DNA from: Pseudonocardia sp. HH130630-07
GTDB lineage: Bacteria > Actinomycetota > Actinomycetes > Mycobacteriales > Pseudonocardiaceae
Direction of reading: 5' to 3'
Assembly: GCF_001698125.1 (NCBI RefSeq)
Contig: NZ_CP013854.1
Span: 5,394,001 to 5,458,000 of the forward strand
Length of the DNA stretch: 64,000 nt
This document shows, piece by piece, positions 18,028 through 26,952 of this stretch (the stretch's first letter is position 1; every line of letters starts with the position of its first letter). The notes beneath the pieces are model-generated. The model saw only the letters and a program-made list of their open reading frames with translations. It made no database searches and was not told the DNA's origin. A program made the position numbers and the translations under genes.

Positions 18028-18918
18028 TCAGCGGGCCGCCGTCTCCTCCTGCTCGGCGATCAGCTTCGCGTCCTTGCGTGCCGCGATCCGGGAGACCCGG
18101 AACAGGGCCTTGCGGCGGGCCCGGCCCAGCGGCAGCGCGAGCCGGCCGATGCGCAGGTCCACCGGCCGGACGTCGAACGCCCCCGACTGCCCGACCTCGG
18201 TGAACAGCATCTGCTGCTCCTCGGAGATCTGCTGCTCGAACTCCGAGGACACCGAGCCCCGCGCGATCCGGAACGCGGCGAGGGTCTCCGGGACACCCAG
18301 GAAGTCGCCGTACTGCAGCAGGCGCATCCACAGGTCGAGATCCATGATGAAGCGGCGCTCGGAGCGCCAGCCGCCCGCGGTGACGAACTGCTCCTTGCGG
18401 AACAGCACGTTGCCCGGCTCGCCGATCGGGTTGGCGCCGTTGCGGATCACCCGCCGGGCCACCTCGCTGCCCGAGTGCAGCCCGACCAGGCCCCCGCCGA
18501 GCCCGCGCCGGGGCACCAGCACCCGGCTCTGTTCGTCGATCATGTGCCGCCGGGAGGCGACCAGCGCCAGCGCCGGGTCGTCGCGCATCGGCGGCACCTG
18601 CAGCTCCAGGCAGCGCGGGTGCAGCAGGTCGTCGGCACACACCAGCTTGATCAGCGGCGCGCGGCACAGCTGCACCGCGCGGTTCCAGTTCTCGCCCTGC
18701 GGCAGCGTCTCCCGGTTGCGCTCGACCCGGATCCGCGGGTCGCGGAACGACGTCGCGATCTCCCAGGTGCGGTCGGAGCTGTTGTTGTCCAGGACGACGA
18801 GCTCGAAGTCCCGCCAGGTCTGCTCCAGGACGCTGCGCATGGTCTCGGCCAGGTAGGCCGCTCCGTCGTAGACCGGGATGCATACGGACACGCTGGGCAG
18901 GAAGCCGCCGGGCCTCAT
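18028..18918 (-). CDS. GT2-family glycosyltransferase
   Basis: The product is 296 aa, GT-A fold: VSVCIPVYDGAAYLAETMRS at the N-terminus, VVLDNNSSDRTWE and the acidic LVCADDLLHP (DXD-like) segment, then FIMDLDLWMRLLQYGD. It has no membrane segments, so it is likely cytoplasmic and membrane-associated. It is transcribed away from the polysaccharide cluster that starts about 490 bp to the right and probably contributes to the same glycan. Confidence 0.88.
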   Translation of the reverse strand: MRPGGFLPSVSVCIPVYDGAAYLAETMRSVLEQTWRDFELVVLDNNSSDRTWEIATSFRDPRIRVERNRETLPQGENWNRAVQLCRAPLIKLVCADDLLHPRCLELQVPPMRDDPALALVASRRHMIDEQSRVLVPRRGLGGGLVGLHSGSEVARRVIRNGANPIGEPGNVLFRKEQFVTAGGWRSERRFIMDLDLWMRLLQYGDFLGVPETLAAFRIARGSVSSEFEQQISEEQQMLFTEVGQSGAFDVRPVDLRIGRLALPLGRARRKALFRVSRIAARKDAKLIAEQEETAAR

Positions 18919-19409
18919 CGGGTACCTCGCGGGATCGGGAACGGGTGACGGGTAGGGCGGCGAGCAACGCTACCCCCACCCCGTCCGCGCCAGGACGGCG
19001 GCGGCGACCAGCTCCGCCCACCGGTGCGGGGACCTCCGTCGTGCGACGACCGGCGGACCCTCCGTTCGTCGTGATCGACCAGCCGTTCGTCGGAGTGTGC
19101 CGGTCCGATCCGCTACGGAGTGGCGTCGGAGCGGTCCCGCGGCCCACCGAACGGCGCACCGTCCGTACTATCGGCGGGCGTGTCCGTGGGGTCGACGAGC
19201 CGACGGACGGCCGCCGTCGGCACGGCGTTGCGCCGTCCGGGGGACACCCGCTGCGGTACGGGTCACGTAACGCGAGCGGTGGCCGCAGAGATATGCCGTA
19301 TGCCCCCCGCTGTGGGGGAGACACATCCGGTGGGTCCGGCACCGTCGGACACCACGAACTGCACGCCGAACTGCGCGCGCCCAGACCGATCGATTCGGGG
19401 GAGAGACCG
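18919..19409. other. Intergenic region between divergent glycosyltransferase genes
   Basis: No gene is convincing here. It should contain promoters for both directions. Two small dyads are visible: GCCGACGG/CCGTCGGC (19199-19206 and 19214-19221) and CCCCC/GGGGG near 19303-19317. A GGGGGAGAG ribosome-binding site precedes the GTG at 19410. Confidence 0.4.
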
Positions 19410-20540
19410 GTGAACCAGCGCCCTGACCATGGAACCAGTCGTCCACAACGACCGCGGGTCTCGGTGATCGTGCCCACCCGCAACGAGGCACGCAACCTCG
19501 AGGTCGTCCTGCCTGCCATCGCGGCGGTGCGGCCGGCCGTCCACGAGGTCATCGTCGTCGACGGCAACTCCAAGGACGGCACGGTCGAGACCGCCCTGCG
19601 GGTACTGCCCGAGGTCCGGATCGTCCGGCAGACCCGCAAGGGCAAGGGCAACGCCATGGCCTGCGGTTTCGCCGCGGCCACCGGCGACGCACTGGTCATG
19701 TTCGACGCCGACGGCTCGGCCGACCCGCAGGAGATCCCGCGGTTCGTGCAGGCACTCGTCGACGGCGCCGACTTCGCCAAGGGCAGCCGGTTCACCCGGG
19801 GCGGCGGCAGCGAGGACATCACTCTGCTGCGCAAGAGCGGCAACGCCGGGCTGAACCTGGTCGCGAACACGCTGTTCGGCACCCGCTACACCGACCTGTG
19901 CTACGGCTACAACGCGTTCTGGGCCGACATCCTGCCGCAGCTCGACCTGCCGCCGGTGGACCTGCCCCCGCACCCGGACGACGGGATGTACTGGGGCGAC
20001 GGCTTCGAGATCGAGACCGTGCTGAACTGCCGGGTCGCCGCAGCCGGGTTCGCCATCACCGAGGTGCCCTCGGTGGAGAAGGAGCGCATGTTCGGCGAGA
20101 CGAACCTGCGGACCTTCGCCGACGGGACCCGGGTGCTGCGCACCCTGGCCGCGGAGCGCCGGCGCGCCGGTCGTGAGGGTGCCGAGGCCGCGGCTGCGGC
20201 CGCGCCGTCCGCGGTGACCCCGCCGGCGGACCACCCGATCGCACCCCGTCCGGGCCGCCCGGTCGTGGCGCCGCCCGTCGCTGCGGGGGCCCCGTCCCCC
20301 GCAACGCAGGAGTGGCAGCGTCCCGCCGCGCGTCCCGCGCCGGTCGACTCGCCGACGCTGCCGGGCTACCGGCAGCAGCCCGCGCCGCACGCCGTCGCGG
20401 GTGACCGCCGTGGTCAGGACGGCGCCGCGACCGCAGGTGCCGCCCGTGCCGGTGCCGCACCGGCCGCCGGTGACCGTGAGGGGTCCGCCCGCACCGAGCA
20501 GGCCCGCGTGCGGTACGCATGGGGGGAAGAGGCGTCCTGA
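19410..20540 (+). CDS. GT2-family glycosyltransferase with a low-complexity tail
   Basis: The product is 376 aa. Residues 12-245 form a DPM1-like GT2 domain: VSVIVPTRNEARNLEVVLPAI, IVVDGNSKDGT, KGKGNAMACG, MFDADGSADP and a conserved YGYNAFW segment. The last about 120 residues are Ala/Pro-rich and look disordered. GTG 19410 is preceded by GGGGGAGAG. Similar enzymes transfer a sugar to a polyprenyl phosphate. It is the first gene of an envelope or exopolysaccharide cluster running to 25.3 kb. Confidence 0.88.
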   Translation: MNQRPDHGTSRPQRPRVSVIVPTRNEARNLEVVLPAIAAVRPAVHEVIVVDGNSKDGTVETALRVLPEVRIVRQTRKGKGNAMACGFAAATGDALVMFDADGSADPQEIPRFVQALVDGADFAKGSRFTRGGGSEDITLLRKSGNAGLNLVANTLFGTRYTDLCYGYNAFWADILPQLDLPPVDLPPHPDDGMYWGDGFEIETVLNCRVAAAGFAITEVPSVEKERMFGETNLRTFADGTRVLRTLAAERRRAGREGAEAAAAAAPSAVTPPADHPIAPRPGRPVVAPPVAAGAPSPATQEWQRPAARPAPVDSPTLPGYRQQPAPHAVAGDRRGQDGAATAGAARAGAAPAAGDREGSARTEQARVRYAWGEEAS

Positions 20541-20600
20541 CGTCCCGGGCCGTTCCGGCCCACAGACCGACGACCCGTGACGAGCGGGTCAGCTTGCCAC

Positions 20601-20632
20601 CGGCGCCTGCCCCGATCATCGGGCAGGCGCCG
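20601..20632 (+). terminator. 12-bp hairpin between the glycosyltransferase and the small membrane protein gene
   Basis: Arms CGGCGCCTGCCC (20601-20612) and GGGCAGGCGCCG (20621-20632) pair around an 8-nt loop. It could partly terminate transcription after the glycosyltransferase gene or stabilise the downstream message. The next gene begins 26 bp later. Confidence 0.5.
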
Positions 20633-20658
20633 TTGATCGGAAGAAGGGGAGTGGCGCA

Positions 20659-21036
20659 GTGAGCGTGCCGTCCGCAGCGGAGCTGACCCGGGCGAGGACC
20701 GCACGCCGCTACGTGGCGATCGTGCTCGTGGTGGCCGGCGTGGCCGCCTGTGCCCTCAACCTGGCGAACATCAGCGGTGGTGCCCTCGGTGAGGTCCGCC
20801 TGCTGGTGACGATCGGCTTCCTGCTGCTCGGCCCCGGCTGGGCGGCGGCGGGCTTCCTCCGCCGGGCCCCCGCGGCACACGTGTGGCTGCTGACCGTCGG
20901 TGTCGGCACCGCCGTCACCCTCATCGGCGGCCAGCTGATGGTGAGCCTCGGCCTGTGGTACCCGAGCGTCGCCCTGTTCATCGTCACCCTGCTCAGCGTC
21001 CCGTTCCTGCTCCGGCACGCGGTGGTCGCGCAGTGA
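20659..21036 (+). CDS. Small membrane protein of the polysaccharide cluster
   Basis: The product is 125 aa with four hydrophobic helices (about residues 18-38, 46-64, 74-92 and 98-118) and a short cytoplasmic N-terminus. It starts at GTG with AAGGGGAG about 9 bp upstream, and its stop overlaps the next start (GTGA). There is no recognisable domain. Position suggests an accessory subunit of polysaccharide assembly or export. Confidence 0.75.
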   Translation: MSVPSAAELTRARTARRYVAIVLVVAGVAACALNLANISGGALGEVRLLVTIGFLLLGPGWAAAGFLRRAPAAHVWLLTVGVGTAVTLIGGQLMVSLGLWYPSVALFIVTLLSVPFLLRHAVVAQ

Positions 21037-22856
21037 GGCCGGTCGGGCCGGCGAACACCCGCCGCGGTGCGGGTGTCCCCGGTCCCGGCCAGGCCTCCGC
21101 GCAGCCCCCCCGTCCGGCCGGGCCCCCGCCCGGACGTCCCGCACCCGGCCCGCCGCCCGTCGGCCCCGCCGGTCCACCACCTGCCGGTCCACCACCCGCC
21201 GGTCGGCCGCCCGCCGGTCCGTCACCGGCCGGTCCGCCGTCCGCCGGTCCGCCGGAACCCGGCCGGCACGCCTCGGACTCGGGGACCCGGGCGATGCCCG
21301 CCCGGCCGGCCGGCAACGTCGGCCCGCACGACCCCTACGCCGACCCGGCGACCCGCCGTATGCCGGCGCGCGAGGCATCCCCGGCCCCGGACGCCGGCCC
21401 GGACGCACCGACGGTGCGCCTGGAGGCCGCCCGGGAGCGGGTCCGGTCCCGGGAGAACGCCGAGCAGCGCACCGAGTACCTCCCGACCGTCGGCCTGCGG
21501 GGCCCCGGGGAGAACCCACCCCCGCCACCGGCCGACGAGCCGCCCGCCGCGGACGCCACCGGCGGCGACGACCCGGACGGCACGCGGTCGCGCAACAGCG
21601 GGATCGGCGACGGCATCGCGCTCACGCTGTGCTCCGGCTTCGGTTCCATCGCCGGGCTCCTCGGGGTGCTCATCGCCGCCCGGATCATGCCGCAGGAGGA
21701 GGTCGGCCGGGCCTCGGAGTTCGTCTCCGCGTTCCAGCTGATCGGCGGGATGGCCCAGCTGAACCTGGGGCTCGGGCTCCTGCGCTGGCTCCCCGGGGCC
21801 GGCCGCAAGTCGGTCCGCATGGTCTTCGGCTCGATGCTGCTGATCATGCCGCTGTCCGGTCTGATCGGGCTGGTCTACGGCGTGATCGTGCCGCAGATCG
21901 CCGAGACCGCCGGCGGCGGTGACTTCGGGCTCGGCCTGCTGGTGCTCGTGCTGACGTGCGCGGGCTGGGTCGTGTTCGTCGTCCACGACTTCGTCATGGT
22001 GGCGATCGGCAAGCCGTGGATCGCGGTCTGGCGCAACGGCACGTTCGCGATCTTCCGGATCGTCCTGCTGCTGGCGCTCGGATCGTCGCTGTACTCGCAG
22101 GCGATGGTGCTGTCCTGGGCGATCCCGGTGGTGCTGTGGATCTCCGCGGGCACCGCCGTGCTCTGGTACCTGACGCGCCGCTACGCCGCCTCCGGCGGGC
22201 CCGGCATCGTGCCGAGCCGCGCGGAGGCCATCGCCTTCCTCGCCCCGACCGCACTGGCCCAGTGCGGCAACGCGCTGCTCTACAACCAGGTGCCGCTGTT
22301 CGCCAACCTGCGGATGGGCAACGAGATCGGCGCCGTCTTCTTCATCTGCTGGCAGGCCGTGACGGTGATCGACCTCGCGGCCACGTTCTTCACGAACTCG
22401 CTGGCGGTGCAGACCGCGCGCGAGCCGCACCGGGCCGAGGAGTTCGCCCGGACGGCGCGGCGGCGGATGCTGCTGCTGTTCCTGCCGACGCTCGGGGTCG
22501 GTGCCGCGCTGGGCTACCCGGTCCTCTCGCTGCTCGGCGAGGGGTACTCGGCCGGAGCACCGGCGCTCGCCGTGCTGATGGTCGGCCTGCTCTTCCGTCT
22601 GCTGGTCGTCTTCGAGCTGGCCAGGAGGCAGGCCGACGGCGACGGCATGGGCTACGCCAAGATCCAGTTGATGAACACGGCGCTGGTGCTCGCGTTCGCC
22701 GGCCTGGTCCCGCTGCCGGAGCCCGGTACGGCATCCGTCAGCATGACCATGCTGCCGGTCGTCCTGGGCTACGTCGGCGCACAGTTCGTGTGCGCCCTGG
22801 CCCTCAGATTCGTGCCGGCGTGGAGTCGCCGGAAACCCTCGGAGGTGAAGTCGTGA
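21033..22856 (+). CDS. Wzx/MATE-like polysaccharide flippase with a long proline-rich N-terminus
   Basis: The product is 607 aa. Residues 1-190 are Pro/Gly/Ala-rich and probably disordered, with many GPPPAGPPPAG-type repeats. From about residue 195, multiple membrane helices follow (GIALTLCSGFGSIAGLLGVLIAAR, then AEAIAFLAPTALAQCGNALLYNQVPLFA), resembling oligosaccharide flippases of the MOP superfamily. It should export a lipid-linked sugar across the membrane. It overlaps both neighbours by 4 bp, so it is translationally coupled. Confidence 0.8.
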   Translation: MRPVGPANTRRGAGVPGPGQASAQPPRPAGPPPGRPAPGPPPVGPAGPPPAGPPPAGRPPAGPSPAGPPSAGPPEPGRHASDSGTRAMPARPAGNVGPHDPYADPATRRMPAREASPAPDAGPDAPTVRLEAARERVRSRENAEQRTEYLPTVGLRGPGENPPPPPADEPPAADATGGDDPDGTRSRNSGIGDGIALTLCSGFGSIAGLLGVLIAARIMPQEEVGRASEFVSAFQLIGGMAQLNLGLGLLRWLPGAGRKSVRMVFGSMLLIMPLSGLIGLVYGVIVPQIAETAGGGDFGLGLLVLVLTCAGWVVFVVHDFVMVAIGKPWIAVWRNGTFAIFRIVLLLALGSSLYSQAMVLSWAIPVVLWISAGTAVLWYLTRRYAASGGPGIVPSRAEAIAFLAPTALAQCGNALLYNQVPLFANLRMGNEIGAVFFICWQAVTVIDLAATFFTNSLAVQTAREPHRAEEFARTARRRMLLLFLPTLGVGAALGYPVLSLLGEGYSAGAPALAVLMVGLLFRLLVVFELARRQADGDGMGYAKIQLMNTALVLAFAGLVPLPEPGTASVSMTMLPVVLGYVGAQFVCALALRFVPAWSRRKPSEVKS

Positions 22857-24970
22857 CGTCGGAGACCCGCCGGTCGGGCGGCCCCGACCCGTCCGCCCGG
22901 TCGCGCACCGACGCGGGCCGGGGCGGGCGGACCCAGCCGCCCGAGGCGAGCCCGAGCGAGCAGACGCAGTACGTGCGTCCGCCCGGCCCGGACTCGCCCA
23001 CCATGGCGGTGCGCGGGCCCGTTCCGCGACCGGCCGGTCAGGGACCGCCGCCACCGCCACCCCCACCGCCCGCGCCGACCGGCCCGCTCTCCCCGCTGTG
23101 GGTGTGGGGCGCACCGGCGCTCGCCGTGGGCGCGGTCGTGCTGCTGCCGCTCGCCGCGGCGACGACCGACCTCACCCAGCTCGGCGGCTGGGGCCTGGCC
23201 CCGGCGCTGAGCCCGCTCGCCTGGGTGGCGGTGCTGCTGGCGATCGCCTGCTGCGTCACCGAACTCTGGTCCCCGCGTCCGCGGATCCCGATGCTGGGCG
23301 CCGCCACCACGGTGCTGGTGCTCTGCTCGACCGGCCTGCCCTCGGTCGTCCAGCCGCAGGCGCGGTTCACCACGGCGTGGCTCATCTCCGGGTTCGTCGA
23401 CGCGGTGTCGTCGAACAACGGCGTGCCGCCGACCGGTGTCGACGCCCGGTTCTACTGGCCCGCGTTCTTCGCGCAGTGGGCCTGGTTCCGCGACGCCGCC
23501 GGTGCCGACCAGCTCGACGTCATCCTGCGCTGGTACCCGCCCGCGGTGACCGCGGTGTGGGCGATCGGCGTCTACGCGCTCGCCCGCTCGATGCTGGGGG
23601 GCACCCGCGCGCCCTGGGTGGCGGCGTGGCTGTTCATCGGCCTGAACTGGATCGAGCAGGACTACTTCTCCCCGCAGGCGACCGCGATCGTGCTGCAGCT
23701 GACGGTCCTGACCTTCGCGCTCGGCCCGCTGGCGACCCGCCGGGTCGACAACGCCGGTGTGCCGGGATGGCCCCGGTCGCACCGCGGTGCACCGCCGTTG
23801 CCGCGCTGGCGGCGCTGGCTGGTCAGCGCGATGACGCCACCGAACCAGCCGACGCTGCCACCCCGGCAGCTGCTGCTGATCTACTTCTGTGCCGCCCTGT
23901 GCGTGATGGCCATCGCGCCGGAGCACCAGCTGACCCCGTTCGCGATCATCGGCCAGCTCGCCGTGCTCGCCATCGTGGGCCGGTTCCGCGGCCGCGGGCT
24001 GATCTTCATCGCGGTCCTCACCGTCGCGGTGTTCATCCTGATCTCGGCCCGCGACTTCTGGATGACCCAGATCAGCATGATCATCGGCAGTTCCGACGAC
24101 GGCAGCGCGCTCCAGGCCGGGGTCGCCGACCGGTTGCAGGGCGACACCGGCCAGATCGTCGGCAAGGCCCTGCGCATCGTCATGACCGGCCTGATCTACG
24201 TGATCGGCTTCGCCGGGGCGTGGGTCTACTGGAAGCGCCGGCGTGACCTCGTGCCGATCCTGCTGGCCGTGATCCCGATGGGTATGGCCGTCGTGCAGAG
24301 CTACGGCGGCGAGCTGCTGCTGCGCGTGCTGCTCTACGGCCTGCCGATCCTCACGATCCTCGCGGTCGACGCCCTGCGGGCGTTCGTCCGGGTCAACCGC
24401 AAGCGGGAACGGATACTGGCCGCGGCGATGATCGTCGTGTTCGGCCTGCTCATCTTCATCCGCGGCGGCAACGAGGCCTACACCGACGTCACCACCGAGG
24501 ACGTCCAGATGACCCGGAAGGCCTACGACGAGGCCCCGCCGGGTGCGACGGTGCAGCCGCTGTCGACGATCGGGCCGTACGCGCTGGAGGGGGTCGGCGA
24601 GAACAACAACATGGCCTCCGGCGGCGACGGGTGCGCCATCCTCGCCGCGGACGAGTTCCGGTGCATCGACGTCGTCCAACCGCAGACGATCCTGTTCTAC
24701 GGCTCGATGGAGCGTCAGGGCGTGGTGCTCAACGACCGGGAGCCGGGCTGGACGCTGGCGATCCGCCAGCAGCTCCTGGCCTCGGGCCAGTACCGGGCCA
24801 CCTACGAGAACGGCTTCAACGCCATCCTCGTGCGGGTCGCGGCACCGGGCGTCCCCGGCGCTCCGCTGCCCCCGGGCGCCCCGCCTCCCCCCGGCGCACC
24901 GGCGCCGCCGCCCGGAGCTGCGGTCCCGCCGCCCGCTCCGGCAGCGGGTGAGGAGGTGCCGGCACCGTGA
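22853..24970 (+). CDS. Multi-span membrane protein, possible GT-C-like enzyme or polymerase
   Basis: The product is 705 aa. A proline-rich cytoplasmic N-terminus (a run of ten prolines near residue 65) precedes about ten to twelve hydrophobic helices. A C-terminal extracytoplasmic domain follows (about residues 540-665, containing AYDEAPPGATVQPLSTIGPYALEG and cysteines at about 597 and 606), then a second proline-rich tail. The early loop DARFYWPAFFAQWAW and the large outer domain fit glycosyltransferase C or polymerase proteins. The reaction is not shown by any motif I can name. It overlaps the flippase gene and the next ORF by 4 bp each. Confidence 0.7.
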   Translation: MTSETRRSGGPDPSARSRTDAGRGGRTQPPEASPSEQTQYVRPPGPDSPTMAVRGPVPRPAGQGPPPPPPPPPAPTGPLSPLWVWGAPALAVGAVVLLPLAAATTDLTQLGGWGLAPALSPLAWVAVLLAIACCVTELWSPRPRIPMLGAATTVLVLCSTGLPSVVQPQARFTTAWLISGFVDAVSSNNGVPPTGVDARFYWPAFFAQWAWFRDAAGADQLDVILRWYPPAVTAVWAIGVYALARSMLGGTRAPWVAAWLFIGLNWIEQDYFSPQATAIVLQLTVLTFALGPLATRRVDNAGVPGWPRSHRGAPPLPRWRRWLVSAMTPPNQPTLPPRQLLLIYFCAALCVMAIAPEHQLTPFAIIGQLAVLAIVGRFRGRGLIFIAVLTVAVFILISARDFWMTQISMIIGSSDDGSALQAGVADRLQGDTGQIVGKALRIVMTGLIYVIGFAGAWVYWKRRRDLVPILLAVIPMGMAVVQSYGGELLLRVLLYGLPILTILAVDALRAFVRVNRKRERILAAAMIVVFGLLIFIRGGNEAYTDVTTEDVQMTRKAYDEAPPGATVQPLSTIGPYALEGVGENNNMASGGDGCAILAADEFRCIDVVQPQTILFYGSMERQGVVLNDREPGWTLAIRQQLLASGQYRATYENGFNAILVRVAAPGVPGAPLPPGAPPPPGAPAPPPGAAVPPPAPAAGEEVPAP

Positions 24971-25326
24971 CCGGATTCGCGTTGACCTGGCTGGTGTTCG
25001 CACTGGTCCTGGCGCTCTTCGGCGCCAGGGCCTGGGTGGTCGAGACGAACCGCGGGCGGCTCAGCACGGGAGGGTCCGCCCAGCGCGGCCTGACCGTGGC
25101 CGTCGTCGGGGCGATCGCGGCGCTGCTCGTCCTGCTCGTCCTCAACGGCGGCGCCACGCTGGCGGAGCTGGTGATCAACCGGCAGACCGACATCACCGCG
25201 CCCGCCGAGCCGCTGCCGGGCACCGACCCGGCCGTGCCGGTCCCGCCGGCGGGCGACCAGGTGCCCGCACCGGCCGGTGATCCGGCCGCACCACCGCCCG
25301 CGGCGCCCGCGCCACCGGCGAACTGA
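24967..25326 (+). CDS. Small two-helix membrane protein, last gene of the polysaccharide cluster
   Basis: The product is 119 aa with helices at about residues 4-22 and 43-63, followed by a Pro/Ala-rich tail probably outside the membrane. It starts with GTG overlapping the previous stop. There is no known domain. A strong hairpin follows. Confidence 0.7.
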   Translation: MTGFALTWLVFALVLALFGARAWVVETNRGRLSTGGSAQRGLTVAVVGAIAALLVLLVLNGGATLAELVINRQTDITAPAEPLPGTDPAVPVPPAGDQVPAPAGDPAAPPPAAPAPPAN

Positions 25327-25337
25327 GCGGAGACGGC

Positions 25338-25383
25338 CGACGGCCCCGGCACCCCTTCGGAGGAGGGGGTACCGGGGCCGTCG
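25338..25383. terminator. Hairpin terminator after the polysaccharide cluster
   Basis: Arms CGACGGCCCCGG (25338-25349) and CCGGGGCCGTCG (25372-25383) pair, with extra CACCCC/GGGGGT pairing inside. It lies between convergent operons and probably serves both. Confidence 0.8.
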
Positions 25384-25407
25384 TGTGCGTCCCGGGGGAG
25401 CGACCGG

Positions 25408-26880
25408 TCAGCCGGAGAAGCCGATCGCCACGTACTTCGTCTCCAGGAACTCCTCGATCCCGACGTTGCCGCCCTCGCGGCCGAGCCCGGACTCCTTGAC
25501 CCCGCCGAACGGCGCGGCCGGGTTCGACACCAGACCGGTGTTCAGCCCGATCATGCCGCTGTCCAGGTTCTCCGAGATCCGCAGTGCCCGGTCGATGTCG
25601 CGGGTGTAGACGTAGTTGACCAGGCCGAACTCGGTGGCGTTGGCCGCGTCGAGCGCCTCGGACTCGGAGTCGACGACGGTGATCGGCGCGACCGGGCCGA
25701 AGATCTCCTCGTGGTTGAGCCGGGAGTCGGCGGGCACGTCGGTGAGCACCGTCGGCGGGTAGAAGTAGCCGGGGCCGTCCTGCGCCGTCCCGCCGAGTGC
25801 GACACCGGCACCGTTGGCGACGGCGTCGGCGACCAGGTCGGTCACCTTGTCCCGGCCCTTGGCGTCGATCAGCGGGCCGACGTTCACCCCGTCCTCGGTG
25901 CCGCGGCCGACCTTGAGCGCGCCCATGCGCTCGGCCAGCTTGCGGGTGAACTCCTCGGCGACGCCGCGCTGCACGTAGAAGCGGTTCGCCGCGGTGCAGG
26001 CCTCGCCCATGTTGCGCATCTTCGCGATCATCGCGCCCTCGACGGCGGCGTCGACGTCGGCGTCGTCCAGCACGATGAACGAGGCGTTCCCGCCCAGCTC
26101 CAGGGAGCTGCGCAGCACCTTGTCCGCGGCCTGCTCCAGCAGCTTCTTGCCGACCGGGGTGGAGCCGGTGAAGGAGATCTTGCGGGCCCGGCCGTCGCGG
26201 ATGATCGGCTCCATGACCGCGCCCGCGTCGGTCGCGTTGATCACGTTCAGACCGCCGTCGGGCAGGCCGGCGTCCGCGAGCACCTGCGCGAACGCGAGCA
26301 TCGTCAGCGGGGTCTGCGGGGCGGGCTTGATGATCGAGGCGCATCCGGCGGCGATCGCCGGGGCGATCTTGCGGGTTCCCATGGCGAGCGGGAAGTTCCA
26401 CGGCGTCACGAACACGCACACGCCGACCGGCTGGCGGATCGTCAGGAACCGGGTCTGGCCGTTCGGCGCGACCTGGTAGCCACCGTTGATCCGGACGGCC
26501 TCCTCGGCGAACCAGCGCAGGAACTCGCTGGCGTAGACGACCTCGCCGCGTGCCTCGGCGACCGGCTTGCCCATCTCCAGCGTCATGAGCAGGGCGAGGT
26601 CGTCGGCCCGCTCGTGGAGCAGCTCGTAGGCCCGGTAGAGGATCTCGCTGCGCTTGCGGGGCGCCAGCGCGGCGATCGTCGGCTGGGCGGCGTGCGCGGC
26701 GGCCAGCGCGTCCATGCCGTCGGCCGGGGAGGCGTCGGCGACCTCGGTCAGCACCTCACCCGTCGCGGGATCCTCGACCTTCGCGGTGGCCCCGTTCTCG
26801 GCCGAGCGCCACGTCCCGCCGATGAACAGGCCGGTCGGTACGGCATCGGTGACCCTGCGTTCGTCAGCATTCGTGGTCAT
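25408..26880 (-). CDS. gabD: NAD(P)-dependent succinate-semialdehyde dehydrogenase
   Basis: The product is 490 aa, a full-length aldehyde dehydrogenase. Visible motifs are VTPWNFPLAM, the KPAPQTP cofactor region, FTGSTPVGKKLL, the general-base Glu in LELGGNASFIV, the catalytic Cys in GEACTAANRFYV, and EEIFGPVAPI. The overall pattern is closest to GabD-type enzymes that oxidise succinate semialdehyde to succinate in the GABA or polyamine breakdown route. No GABA transaminase is adjacent. A polyamine synthesis pair lies 4 kb away, but no direct link is shown. Confidence 0.85.
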   Translation of the reverse strand: MTTNADERRVTDAVPTGLFIGGTWRSAENGATAKVEDPATGEVLTEVADASPADGMDALAAAHAAQPTIAALAPRKRSEILYRAYELLHERADDLALLMTLEMGKPVAEARGEVVYASEFLRWFAEEAVRINGGYQVAPNGQTRFLTIRQPVGVCVFVTPWNFPLAMGTRKIAPAIAAGCASIIKPAPQTPLTMLAFAQVLADAGLPDGGLNVINATDAGAVMEPIIRDGRARKISFTGSTPVGKKLLEQAADKVLRSSLELGGNASFIVLDDADVDAAVEGAMIAKMRNMGEACTAANRFYVQRGVAEEFTRKLAERMGALKVGRGTEDGVNVGPLIDAKGRDKVTDLVADAVANGAGVALGGTAQDGPGYFYPPTVLTDVPADSRLNHEEIFGPVAPITVVDSESEALDAANATEFGLVNYVYTRDIDRALRISENLDSGMIGLNTGLVSNPAAPFGGVKESGLGREGGNVGIEEFLETKYVAIGFSG

Positions 26881-26952
26881 GGTCGCAACCTACCCCGGGG
26901 CGGCGGCGCGCAGACATGGGCGAGACGGCCCCGGAACGGTCATGATGGCGGC

